Source of the DNA: Pelagibacter sp052048135
GTDB lineage: Bacteria; Pseudomonadota; Alphaproteobacteria; Pelagibacterales; Pelagibacteraceae
Direction: 5' to 3'
DNA: 64,000 bases
Assembly (NCBI RefSeq): GCF_052048135.1
Contig: NZ_JBNAIM010000002.1
Span: 682,001-746,000 of the forward strand
Part shown: positions 1-7,743 of the stretch, piece by piece
Position numbering within the stretch: position 1 is the first letter of the stretch
Layout: each line of letters opens with the position of its first letter
Position numbers and translations under genes: made by a program
Notes under the pieces: generated by a model
The model's input: the letters and a program-made list of their open reading frames with translations, nothing else
Told to the model about the DNA's origin: nothing
Databases searched by the model: none

Positions 1-549
1 CCAGTAATGAGCTCTCAATCTGAAAGAATGGAAAATTTAATAAGAGATTTGCTATCTCTTTCTAAGATTGAGCTTCAAGAACATATAAGGCCTACACACG
101 AAATAGATTTAATTGAAGTGCTTAGTTATGTGATTAAGACTTATGAAAACATTGTTAAAAAAAATGACATTAATTTAAATCTGCAAAAAACTGAGAATTT
201 TAAAATTATTGGTGATCGGGATAAATTAATAGAAATTTTTACTAACCTTATTGATAATTCAATTAAATATAGTGAGAAGGGCAAAGAAATTAAAATTGCT
301 ACTAAAAAAGAGGGTGATCTAAATATTGTCTCTATATCAGATCAAGGGATAGGAATTCCCAAGGAATTTATTCATAGAATCACCGAAAGATTTTTTACTG
401 TTGATCCCAGCAAAAGTCGAAGTGTTGGAGGAACAGGCTTAGGACTAGCTATTGTTAAACATCTTGTTTCTCAACATAGAGGCGAAATGATTATTAATAG
501 TGAGGAAAATCAAGGAACTACTATAGATTTGAAATTTAATTCAATTTAA
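1..549 (+). CDS. phoR: Phosphate regulon sensor histidine kinase PhoR, C-terminal part (5' end outside window)
   Basis: The reading frame is open from base 1, so the gene starts upstream and the ATG at 7 is only an internal Met. What is seen is the end of the dimerisation helix and the whole HATPase_c domain: N box (NLIDNSIKYS), G1 box (DQGIGIP), F box (ERFFTVD) and G2 box (GGTGLGLAIVKHL). The phosphorylated His of the H box lies outside. It is named PhoR rather than a generic kinase because it directly precedes pstS-pstCAB-phoU-phoB. In that family the kinase phosphorylates PhoB when phosphate is scarce and is silenced by the PstSCAB-PhoU complex at the inner membrane. Confidence 0.9.
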   Translation, partial: PVMSSQSERMENLIRDLLSLSKIELQEHIRPTHEIDLIEVLSYVIKTYENIVKKNDINLNLQKTENFKIIGDRDKLIEIFTNLIDNSIKYSEKGKEIKIATKKEGDLNIVSISDQGIGIPKEFIHRITERFFTVDPSKSRSVGGTGLGLAIVKHLVSQHRGEMIINSEENQGTTIDLKFNSI

Positions 550-570
550 TTCAACTAAAAAGTTAGCCTT

Positions 571-603
571 TGTAACAAAACTTTAACTTTCCTTTAATAA
601 AAT
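571..603 (+). promoter_or_regulatory. PhoB binding site (Pho box) upstream of pstS
   Basis: Three tandem 11-bp units are visible: TGTAACAAAAC (571-581), TTTAACTTTCC (582-592) and a weaker TTTAATAAAAT (593-603). The 11-bp phasing and the TGTAAC-like half sites match the PhoB direct-repeat operator, whose E. coli consensus is CTGTCAT repeated every 11 bp. It sits 55 bp before the pstS start, replacing a normal -35, with AT-rich -10-like sequence just downstream. An activating role is inferred from family knowledge. Confidence 0.65.
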
Positions 604-657
604 ATTTAAGATTCAGATTTAATTAATAATGCATAACGAATCTAAAAAAGGAGAAAT

Positions 658-1677
658 ATGAATAGATTAGTAAAAATTTTATTAGGGTTTCTTTTAGTAC
701 TTAGTTTTACAACAACTAGTTACGCAAGAGATCAAATAAAAATTGTAGGTTCTTCTACTGTTTACCCATATGCTACAGTTGTAGCTGAAAAGTTTGGTAA
801 AGGTGGAAAATTCAAGACACCAGTAATCGAAAGTACAGGTACTGGTGGAGGAATGAAATTATTCTGCGCAGGTGTAGGAGCAAATCATCCTGATATAACA
901 AATGCTTCAAGAGCAATTAAACCTAAAGAAAAAGCTTTATGTGAGAAAAACGGAGTTGCTGAAATTATTGAAATAGTAGTAGGTAATGATGGTATTTCAT
1001 TTGCACACTCAGTAAATGCCCCAGATGCAGATTTTACAAAAGAACAACTATGGAGAGCATTAGCAGCTAAAGTAGATGTCGATGGTAAACTTGTTGAAAA
1101 TCCTTATAAAAAATGGAGTGACATTGATGCAAGTCTTCCAAATAAAAAAATTGAAATCTTGGTAGCTCCTCCAACTTCAGGAACTAGAGATGCTTGGAAT
1201 TCTTTAGTTATGGTAAAAGGCTGTTCTAAAACAGCAAAATCCTTATTTGGTGATAAAGCTAAAAAGGAATGTGCTAAAATAAGAGAAGATGGATATGCTG
1301 TAGAGGCTGGTGAAAATGATACTTTAATTGTACAAAAACTTTCATCTAATCCTGATGCTTTTGGTTTTTTTGGTTACAGTTACTTAGTGGCTAATAAAGA
1401 TAAAATTAAAGCATCTTCAGTAGAGGGTGTACAGCCATCTTTAGAAGGTATTCAAGATTATTCTTATCCAATAGCTAGACCTTTATTCTTTTATGTAAAG
1501 AAAGCTCATATCGGCGTTATTCCTGGTATTCAAGAATATCTTAAAGAGTTCACATCTAAAAAAGCAATGGGTGGTAGAGGTTATTTAGCTGAAATAGGAC
1601 TAGTTCCTTTAGCTTCAGATAAATATAAAGTCACTAGAACTGCTGCGATGGATCTTAATACAATTAATATTAAATAA
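658..1677 (+). CDS. pstS: Periplasmic phosphate-binding protein PstS
   Basis: High-affinity phosphate receptor that delivers phosphate to the PstCA channel. The protein is 339 aa with a Sec signal peptide (hydrophobic residues about 6-20, cleavage after SYA). Family motifs are present: VGSSTVYPY near the mature N-terminus, ESTGTGGGMK and APPTSGTRDAW, which carry the Ser/Thr/Arg ligands for phosphate, and a central GFFGYSYL. A good ribosome site, AAGGAG at 648-653, precedes the ATG. It is followed by a strong hairpin terminator, so PstS can be made in excess over the membrane components, as usual for binding proteins. Confidence 0.96.
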   Translation: MNRLVKILLGFLLVLSFTTTSYARDQIKIVGSSTVYPYATVVAEKFGKGGKFKTPVIESTGTGGGMKLFCAGVGANHPDITNASRAIKPKEKALCEKNGVAEIIEIVVGNDGISFAHSVNAPDADFTKEQLWRALAAKVDVDGKLVENPYKKWSDIDASLPNKKIEILVAPPTSGTRDAWNSLVMVKGCSKTAKSLFGDKAKKECAKIREDGYAVEAGENDTLIVQKLSSNPDAFGFFGYSYLVANKDKIKASSVEGVQPSLEGIQDYSYPIARPLFFYVKKAHIGVIPGIQEYLKEFTSKKAMGGRGYLAEIGLVPLASDKYKVTRTAAMDLNTINIK

Positions 1678-1700
1678 TTTTTTTATTTATCCACAAAAAA

Positions 1701-1728
1701 AGGCCAGTAAATACTGGCCTTTTTTTTT
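1701..1728 (+). terminator. Rho-independent terminator after pstS
   Basis: A perfect 9-bp inverted repeat, AGGCCAGTA / TACTGGCCT (1701-1709 and 1712-1720), is followed by a run of nine T (1720-1728). An A run (1695-1701) precedes it, so it could also work on the other strand. It lies 23 bp after the pstS stop and before the second Pho box, and therefore separates pstS from pstCAB-phoUB transcription. Confidence 0.88.
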
Positions 1729-1749
1729 GATTCAATCTTTGATTTAAAT

Positions 1750-1771
1750 TGTAACATTTCTGTAACAAAAG
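1750..1771 (+). promoter_or_regulatory. PhoB binding site (Pho box) upstream of pstC
   Basis: Two adjacent 11-bp repeats, TGTAACATTTC (1750-1760) and TGTAACAAAAG (1761-1771), share the first six bases exactly and match the Pho box layout. AT-rich AAATATAT follows as a possible -10. The site is only 20 bp before the pstC ATG at 1792, so the transcript would have a very short leader. It gives pstCAB-phoU-phoB its own PhoB-dependent promoter downstream of the pstS terminator. Confidence 0.7.
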
Positions 1772-1791
1772 AAATATATCAATCTGAGCGA

Positions 1792-3195
1792 ATGAACTTC
1801 GTTCTAATATTTTTAATAACTATATTTTCTCTTTCACTATTCTTTTATGGTCGTTCAAAAACTAAAACCATTTCAATTGAAAAAAATATCAAACTTAATG
1901 CATTACCTAAATTTTATGGTTATTACCTTGTATTATGGTGCTCAATACCTTCATTAGTTTTCTTATTAGTGTGGTCATTATTTGAACCAGTAATAATAAA
2001 ATCAATTATCATTGAGACAGCTGCAAACCAAGGGGCAATATTTAATGATAAAAATGAAGCTAATTTAATTTATGAAAAAATTAAAGCTATTCATTTAGGA
2101 ACTTATTTTGGTGATATCGATAGTATTTTAAAAGAAAGCGCTCTTGCATATGCTAAATTTATTAATCTTTTTACTAATTCTAAAGTAGTTCTAATTTTTG
2201 CAATAATAATTGCTTCAGTAGTTTATTCATTAAAAAAAATAAAAAATAATAATAAAGCTAGAGATGATGTGGAAGTTATTTTAAAGGGTTTATTATTTGT
2301 ATCTTCTTTAATAGCCATTTTAACTACCTTAGGAATAATATTTTCACTACTTTTCGAAAGTATAAAGTTTTTTTCAGTAATTAATGTGTTTGATTATCTA
2401 TTCGGAACTAATTGGAGTCCACAAAGAGCTTTTGTTAGAGATGCTTCATCAATAACTGCAGCTGAATTTGAAGAGTTAAAAGATGCTTTTGGTTTTATTC
2501 CATTAATTGCAGGAACATCTTTCATTGCATTTATTGCAATGTTAGTGGCAGTTCCTATTGGTCTATTTTCAGGAATTTACATGGCTGAATATGCTTCAAT
2601 TAAAGTTAGACGAATTTCTAAACCAATTATTGAAATTTTGGCAGGAATACCAACCGTTGTTTATGGTTTTTTTGCTGCATTAACTGTTGGACCTTTTTTT
2701 AGACAATTAGGTGAAAATTTAGGATTAACTGTTTCGTCTGAGAGTGCACTAGCTGCAGGATTAATTATGGGTATTATGATTATACCATATATTTCATCTT
2801 TATCAGATGATGTGATAAATTCTGTACCACAGTCACTAAGAGATGGCTCTTACGCTGTAGGAGCAACTAAGTCGGAAACTATCAAACAAGTCGTAATTCC
2901 TGCAGCCCTTCCAGGTATAATAGGATCAGTTCTACTAGCAGTATCAAGAGCTATTGGTGAAACAATGATCGTTGTAATGGCAGCTGGTCTTGCTGCAAAC
3001 CTAACAATTAATCCTTTAGAGTCTACCACAACCATTACAACTCAAATTGTAATGATACTTGTTGGTGACCAAGAATTTGATAGTCCAAAAACCCAATCTG
3101 CTTTTGCTTTAGGGCTTACATTGTTTATAGCAACACTAATACTGAATTATATCGCCCAAAGAGCAGTTAAAAAATATAGAGAAAAGTATGACTAA
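1792..3195 (+). CDS. pstC: Phosphate ABC transporter permease PstC
   Basis: Inner-membrane subunit of the PstSCAB phosphate importer, 467 aa. An N-terminal extension with several membrane segments (about residues 1-20, 45-65, 130-150, 165-190) precedes the core BPD_transp domain, as is common in alphaproteobacteria. The core contains the EAA loop region AVGATKSETIKQVVIPAALPG, here written as its two halves AVGATKSETI and KQVVIPAALPG, which contacts PstB. It overlaps pstA by 8 nt, indicating translational coupling, and has its own Pho box just upstream. Confidence 0.94.
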   Translation: MNFVLIFLITIFSLSLFFYGRSKTKTISIEKNIKLNALPKFYGYYLVLWCSIPSLVFLLVWSLFEPVIIKSIIIETAANQGAIFNDKNEANLIYEKIKAIHLGTYFGDIDSILKESALAYAKFINLFTNSKVVLIFAIIIASVVYSLKKIKNNNKARDDVEVILKGLLFVSSLIAILTTLGIIFSLLFESIKFFSVINVFDYLFGTNWSPQRAFVRDASSITAAEFEELKDAFGFIPLIAGTSFIAFIAMLVAVPIGLFSGIYMAEYASIKVRRISKPIIEILAGIPTVVYGFFAALTVGPFFRQLGENLGLTVSSESALAAGLIMGIMIIPYISSLSDDVINSVPQSLRDGSYAVGATKSETIKQVVIPAALPGIIGSVLLAVSRAIGETMIVVMAAGLAANLTINPLESTTTITTQIVMILVGDQEFDSPKTQSAFALGLTLFIATLILNYIAQRAVKKYREKYD

Positions 3196-4450
3196 AGAAG
3201 AAAGATTGAAAAAAAGGCATCAAGCAGAAAAAAGATTTAGGTTTTATGGCTTAGCATCTATTTTTGTTGCTTTGTTATTTGTTGCTATTTTAGTTCAAAA
3301 TATTTTCTCAAAAGGAAGTTCAGCCTTTAAAAAAACAGTAATAACCACTGAAGTTTTCTTTGACCAGGAATTACTAGAAATTCAAAATGGTGCATCCACA
3401 GAAGAAATAATGGAAGCTGATTTTTATGATATTATGATAGAAAATCTCATAAAGGCTTATCCAGCAAAAGATAGAAAAGAAGAGGATCAGCTTTTAAAAT
3501 TATTTAGTGGCGATGCTGAAATTGAGATTAAAAAAGCTTTTTTAAAAAATAATAATTTAATAGGTAAAACAATCACGCTAGATTTAACAGCTTCTGATGA
3601 CATTGATCAATTACATAAAGGTAATTATCCAAGAGATCTCCCTGAAGAAAGAAGGAGAATTTCTGATTTTCAATTAGTTATATACGATTATTTTGTTGAA
3701 AATAAAAAGATAAGTAAAAATTTTAACAATTATTTCTTTAACAATGGTGACTCAAGAGATCCTGAACTAGCAGGTATAGGTGGAGCTTTAGTCGGATCAT
3801 TTTATAGTATTTTAATTTGTTTATTATTAGCTTTTCCAGTGGCTGTTCTAGCTTCAATTTACTTGGAAGAGTTTGCTCCAAAAAATAAAATTACAGATTT
3901 TATTGAAATTAATATAAATAATTTAGCAGCAGTACCATCTATTGTTTACGGTTTACTTGCTCTACAAATTTTACTCGCAACTATCCAATTACCAAGATCA
4001 ACACCATTAGTTGCTGGAATAACTTTAGCGTTAATGACTTTACCAAGAATTATAATTCCCTGTAGAGCTTCATTAAAAGCTGTCCCACCCTCAATAAGAG
4101 AGGGTGCTCTTGCAGTTGGTGCATCTAAATTTCAATCTGTTTTTCACCATGTTGTCCCTTTAGCATTACCTGGCACTTTATCAGGAACTATAATTGGATT
4201 AGCTCAAGCATTAGGTGAAACAGCACCACTTATTTTAATTGGGATGGTGGCTTTTGTAGTTGATATACCTTCAAGTCCAGTTGACCCATCGTCTTCATTA
4301 CCTGTTCAAGTATATTTATGGTCTGAGTCTGCAGAGAGAGGTTTTGTTGAAAAAACTTCAGCAACTATTATGATGCTTTTAAGCTTTTTAATTTTAATGA
4401 ATTTTATTGCAGTATACTTAAGACAAAAATTTGAAAAACGATGGAACTAA
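3188..4450 (+). CDS. pstA: Phosphate ABC transporter permease PstA
   Basis: Second membrane subunit of the Pst phosphate importer, 420 aa. The N-terminal third is a soluble/periplasmic extension after one membrane helix (residues about 18-38), as in the DUF3333-type PstA proteins of alphaproteobacteria. The permease core starts near residue 195 and carries the EAA motif (VGASKFQSVFHHVVPLALPG) that docks on PstB. The start overlaps the end of pstC, and pstB begins directly after its stop codon, so these genes form one tightly packed operon. Confidence 0.94.
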   Translation: MTKEERLKKRHQAEKRFRFYGLASIFVALLFVAILVQNIFSKGSSAFKKTVITTEVFFDQELLEIQNGASTEEIMEADFYDIMIENLIKAYPAKDRKEEDQLLKLFSGDAEIEIKKAFLKNNNLIGKTITLDLTASDDIDQLHKGNYPRDLPEERRRISDFQLVIYDYFVENKKISKNFNNYFFNNGDSRDPELAGIGGALVGSFYSILICLLLAFPVAVLASIYLEEFAPKNKITDFIEININNLAAVPSIVYGLLALQILLATIQLPRSTPLVAGITLALMTLPRIIIPCRASLKAVPPSIREGALAVGASKFQSVFHHVVPLALPGTLSGTIIGLAQALGETAPLILIGMVAFVVDIPSSPVDPSSSLPVQVYLWSESAERGFVEKTSATIMMLLSFLILMNFIAVYLRQKFEKRWN

Positions 4451-5212
4451 ATGAGTAATATTAAAATAAAATCAAAAAATTTGAATGTTTATTATGGTGA
4501 CAAACAAGCATTGTTTGATGTCAATTTAGATTTAAATGAAAAAGAGGTAACCGCATTAATCGGTCCATCAGGATGTGGTAAGTCAACTTTTATAAGATGC
4601 ATAAATAGAATGAACGATGTTATTGATATTTGTAAAGTTACTGGAAATATTGAAATGGATGGCATTGAAATAAATGATAAAAATTTAGATGTTGTCTCAT
4701 TAAGAGAAAGAGTTGGAATGGTTTTTCAAAAGCCAAATCCTTTTCCAAAAAGTATATATGATAATATTTCATATGGTCCTAAAATTCATGGAAAAGGGGA
4801 AACTAAAAGTGAATTAGATCAAATTGTTGAAAACAGCTTAAAAAAATCTGCTTTATGGGATGAAGTTAAAGATAGACTTGATGAACCAGGTACAAGTTTA
4901 TCAGGTGGACAACAACAAAGACTTTGCATAGCAAGAGCTATATCGGTTAACCCTGAGGTGATCCTTATGGATGAACCATGCTCAGCTCTAGACCCGATTG
5001 CTACTGCAAAAATTGAAGAATTGATTGATGAATTAAAAAAAACTTATACGATTGTAATAGTGACACACTCAATGGCCCAGGCAGTACGTGTTTCACAAAA
5101 AACAGGGTTTTTTCACTTAGGAAAGTTAATTGAAGTTGGAAAAACTGAGAAAATTTTTAAAAATCCTGACAATAAAATGACACAAGACTATATTACAGGT
5201 AGATTTGGATAA
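4451..5212 (+). CDS. pstB: Phosphate ABC transporter ATP-binding protein PstB
   Basis: ATPase that powers phosphate import through PstCA. At 253 aa it has the normal PstB length. Visible motifs are Walker A GPSGCGKST (about 38-46), Q-loop VFQKPNPFP, the signature LSGGQQQR (about 150-157), Walker B ILMDEP and the H-loop VTHSM. The FQKPNPFP sequence is characteristic of PstB among ABC ATPases. ATG follows the pstA stop codon with no gap. PhoU is encoded 3 bp downstream. Confidence 0.96.
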   Translation: MSNIKIKSKNLNVYYGDKQALFDVNLDLNEKEVTALIGPSGCGKSTFIRCINRMNDVIDICKVTGNIEMDGIEINDKNLDVVSLRERVGMVFQKPNPFPKSIYDNISYGPKIHGKGETKSELDQIVENSLKKSALWDEVKDRLDEPGTSLSGGQQQRLCIARAISVNPEVILMDEPCSALDPIATAKIEELIDELKKTYTIVIVTHSMAQAVRVSQKTGFFHLGKLIEVGKTEKIFKNPDNKMTQDYITGRFG

Positions 5213-5215
5213 ATT

Positions 5216-5908
5216 ATGAGCAATGAGCATACAGTAAAGTCATACGAGGAAGAGCTACAATTTCTTAAAGACTCTTTAATAAAAATGGGAAGTTTAACTG
5301 AGTCCCAATTGAGTGATGCAATGGATGCGGTAATAAAAGTTGATAAAGACTCAATTGATAAAATTATTAAAAGTGATGAAGAAATTAATAAATTTAGATC
5401 TAAAATAGACACACAAATAATGAATTTACTAGTTAAAAGAGCACCTATGGCAATTGATTTAAGAGAAACTATAAGTTCATTAAAAATCTCTCAAGATTTA
5501 GAAAGAATAGGAGATCTATCAAAGAGTAATGCAAAAAAAGTTAAGCCTTTACCACTAGATTTACCTGATGAATTGTTAGGAAATTTAAAAAGACTTGGAG
5601 AGCTTGTTATGAAACAATTAAATGATGTTCTTGATAGTTATGTAAATAAAAATTTTGATAAGGCAAAAGAAGTTTGGGAAAAAGATGAACAAGTTGATGA
5701 CTTAACTTATATTGCAATGGAAAGCGTAATAGATTTTTTATCTAAGGATAAAAAAAACTTAGATTTTTCAACACATTTAATTTTTGCTACAAAAAATTTG
5801 GAAAGAGCAGGCGATCATATAACAAATATCGCTGAAACAGTATGTTATTTAGTAAAAGGCGAATATCTAAAAGGTAGTAGGCCAAAGGGCAAAGTAATTC
5901 AAGAATAA
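5216..5908 (+). CDS. phoU: Phosphate signalling complex protein PhoU
   Basis: Cytoplasmic all-helical regulator that links the Pst transporter to PhoR and keeps the Pho regulon off when phosphate is plentiful. The 230-aa protein shows the two PhoU repeats, each ending with the metal-binding pattern: DLERIGDLSKSNAK in the first and NLERAGDHITNIAE in the second. It is the fifth cistron of the pst operon and lies between pstB and phoB. Confidence 0.95.
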   Translation: MSNEHTVKSYEEELQFLKDSLIKMGSLTESQLSDAMDAVIKVDKDSIDKIIKSDEEINKFRSKIDTQIMNLLVKRAPMAIDLRETISSLKISQDLERIGDLSKSNAKKVKPLPLDLPDELLGNLKRLGELVMKQLNDVLDSYVNKNFDKAKEVWEKDEQVDDLTYIAMESVIDFLSKDKKNLDFSTHLIFATKNLERAGDHITNIAETVCYLVKGEYLKGSRPKGKVIQE

Positions 5909-5912
5909 TTTG

Positions 5913-6593
5913 ATGAAAGGAAAAATTTTTATTATTGAAGATGAAGCTTCAATAGTTCAATTAGTCCAACACAATTTAGAAAAAGAGGGTTTTGTTGTCT
6001 CTTCATCATTAAACGGAAATGAAGGTTTAAAAGAACTAAAAAAATTTGAACCTAATCTACTCTTATTAGATTGGATGCTACCTGATTTATCAGGCATAGA
6101 TGTCTGTAAAAGTATTAGAAGAGATAATAATTTAAAGAGTCTTCCTATCATTATGCTTACAGCTAAAGGTGAAGAAGAAGACAAGATCAAAGGTCTTGAA
6201 AGTGGTGTAGACGATTATATTACTAAACCATTTAGTTTTAATGAATTATCTGCACGAATAAAAGCTGTTCTAAGAAGATCCGACCCTAAGGTTGTTGCAA
6301 ATGAATTAATATTTGATGATTTAAAATTAAATAGAATAGAAAAAAGAGTTTTTAGAGCAGATAAAGAAATTCAAATTGGTCCTACAGAATTTAGATTATT
6401 AGAATTTTTTTTAATGAACCCCAAAAGAGTTTATTCAAGAGATCAAATTTTAGAAATAGTTTGGCCTAATAATGTGAACGTCGAAAGTAGAACTATTGAT
6501 GTTCATATACGAAGACTTAGACAATCAATAAATATTGAAGGTAAAAAAGAGTTAATAAGAACAGTTAGATCGTCAGGTTATTCTCTGGTTTAA
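5913..6593 (+). CDS. phoB: Phosphate regulon response regulator PhoB
   Basis: OmpR/PhoB-family transcription factor that binds Pho boxes when phosphorylated by PhoR. The receiver domain has D10/E11, the phospho-acceptor D53 (LLLLDWMLPD) and the conserved T and K (MLTAKGE, YITKPF). The C-terminal winged helix contains the usual FRLLEFFLMNP, RTIDVHIRRLR and IRTVRSSGY motifs. A TTG at 5910 precedes the ATG at 5913; I choose the ATG because it matches the usual protein N-terminus. Its stop overlaps by 4 nt with the convergent small membrane-protein gene. Confidence 0.95.
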   Translation: MKGKIFIIEDEASIVQLVQHNLEKEGFVVSSSLNGNEGLKELKKFEPNLLLLDWMLPDLSGIDVCKSIRRDNNLKSLPIIMLTAKGEEEDKIKGLESGVDDYITKPFSFNELSARIKAVLRRSDPKVVANELIFDDLKLNRIEKRVFRADKEIQIGPTEFRLLEFFLMNPKRVYSRDQILEIVWPNNVNVESRTIDVHIRRLRQSINIEGKKELIRTVRSSGYSLV

Positions 6594-6811
6594 ATAATAA
6601 TTTTATAAACTCCTATTAAGAACAATGGTATTTGCAGTCCAAAGTTAGTAAGTATCGCTTTATCTTTGCTAACAAATCCAGCGATAGTCCATCCAACAAC
6701 ACCTAATCCGTGAAAGTATATATTTAAAGGATATATATTTAGGTTTGTTAATAGAATACCAACTAAAACTAGAAATGTACTTATCCATTTAATATAGTTA
6801 TTTTTAGACAT
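6590..6811 (-). CDS. Small integral membrane protein of unknown function
   Basis: A 73-aa protein with three hydrophobic stretches (about residues 8-24, 30-46 and 53-72) joined by short polar loops, one containing SKDK. I do not recognise the family with certainty. The ATG is preceded by AGGAT (AAAGGATAATAATG on the minus strand), supporting a real translated gene. It converges on phoB, overlapping its end by 4 nt, and diverges from the Zur-like regulator gene across 88 bp. Function unknown. Confidence 0.65.
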   Translation of the reverse strand: MSKNNYIKWISTFLVLVGILLTNLNIYPLNIYFHGLGVVGWTIAGFVSKDKAILTNFGLQIPLFLIGVYKIII

Positions 6812-6881
6812 TATTATCCTTTCTATTTTTAGAATTAATTTGCAGCATTTATTATATCATTTTTCTTGACTTATTGTTGTG

Positions 6882-6898
6882 ATGTTATAACATAACAT
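6882..6898 (+). promoter_or_regulatory. Zur-type operator overlapping the promoter and start of the fur-family gene
   Basis: ATGTTAT-AAC-ATAACAT is a perfect 7-bp inverted repeat with a 3-bp centre. It matches the core of the known Zur box (GTTATA...TATAAC type). It ends one base before the start codon at 6900, leaving no room for a ribosome site. A TTGACT -35-like hexamer lies at 6866-6871, so repressor bound here would cover the -10 and the transcription start. This strongly suggests zinc-dependent autoregulation. Confidence 0.65.
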
Positions 6899-6899
6899 T

Positions 6900-7265
6900 A
6901 TGTCAAATAAGGAATTAGTCTTTAATATTATTAAAAAATCTTCAAAGCATTTAACTGCTTATGAGATACTAGATAAGCTTCAAAAGGTTAAAAAAACACA
7001 ACCTATGACAGTTTACAGAGCTCTTGATAGCCTAATAGAAGAAGAAAGAATTCATAAATCTAATCAAACAAAAACTTTTATGCTGTGCAATCATTTACAT
7101 TCAAAAAATCACAGTACAGCAATCGCCATATGTAAAAAATGTGGAGATACAGAGGAGTTAAAATCTAGTCTTTTTGAAAGTTTATTTAAAAAAAACAACG
7201 TAAAAAAATATGATTTTAATACATTTAACATGGAAGTTTTAACTACTTGTAAGGAGTGCAATTAA
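6900..7265 (+). CDS. zur: Fur-family transcriptional repressor, Zur-like
   Basis: A 121-aa metalloregulator. The N-terminal winged helix ends in the recognition region (TQPMTVYRALDSLIEE). The C-terminal half carries the metal sites: C-N-H-L-H-S-K-N-H, and the structural zinc pairs ICKKCG and TTCKECN. It is named Zur rather than Fur because the operator directly upstream is a near-perfect Zur box and the next cistron encodes a His-rich membrane protein. The start codon follows the operator by one base without a Shine-Dalgarno, so the mRNA may be leaderless. The stop overlaps the next ATG by 1 nt. Confidence 0.8.
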   Translation: MSNKELVFNIIKKSSKHLTAYEILDKLQKVKKTQPMTVYRALDSLIEEERIHKSNQTKTFMLCNHLHSKNHSTAIAICKKCGDTEELKSSLFESLFKKNNVKKYDFNTFNMEVLTTCKECN

Positions 7266-7729
7266 TGAAAAAAATAAGTTTTTTAACTTTAACAATGTGT
7301 ATTTTTAGTTTTACATTTGTTAGAGCAGCAGAGGGTCATTCACATGAATTACCAGAGTTTCTTCACTTTATGGAAGAACTAATAGAAGAACATAGCATTT
7401 TAAGAGGAGCAACTTTTGGCTTTATTCACACATTAATACCCTTAATTGGATTTTATACTGGTTGGAGTATCAATAGATTTCTTAAAATTATCTCTAATGG
7501 AGCGATTGCTGGTATAGTTGGAATAGTTTTAGCTCACATCATTGCAGATTTTATAGCAGCTTTAGCCGACCCAGATTTACAAAGTGCTGCATATGGAATT
7601 GTTATTGGTGGTTTCCTTCCATTATTGGCAGTTCCTTTTTTAGAAAAATATGTCACTAAGAGCAAATATCATACAGTTGTTGGTGACCACGAAGATCTAA
7701 AAAAAGATTTGAAAAGAAAACATAGATAG
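7265..7729 (+). CDS. His-rich membrane protein co-transcribed with the Zur-like regulator
   Basis: A 154-aa protein starting at the ATG at 7265, which overlaps the zur stop and has a strong site AAGGAG at 7251-7256; an in-frame GTG at 7256 is less likely. It has a signal peptide (cleavage near VRA-AEG), then a short acidic/His-rich periplasmic segment (EGHSHELPEFLHFM, then EEH), followed by three membrane helices (about 50-70, 77-100, 107-128). Helix 1 contains a His and helix 2 a His-x3-Asp pair (LAHIIAD), possible metal ligands. I do not recognise the family. A role in zinc uptake or handling is an inference from the operon and the His content. Confidence 0.75.
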   Translation: MKKISFLTLTMCIFSFTFVRAAEGHSHELPEFLHFMEELIEEHSILRGATFGFIHTLIPLIGFYTGWSINRFLKIISNGAIAGIVGIVLAHIIADFIAALADPDLQSAAYGIVIGGFLPLLAVPFLEKYVTKSKYHTVVGDHEDLKKDLKRKHR

Positions 7730-7743
7730 TATTTAATGTAAGG

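Noticed and set aside
5910..5912. TTG start for phoB
   Set aside because: The ATG three bases later gives the normal PhoB N-terminus; a TTG immediately before it needs no role.
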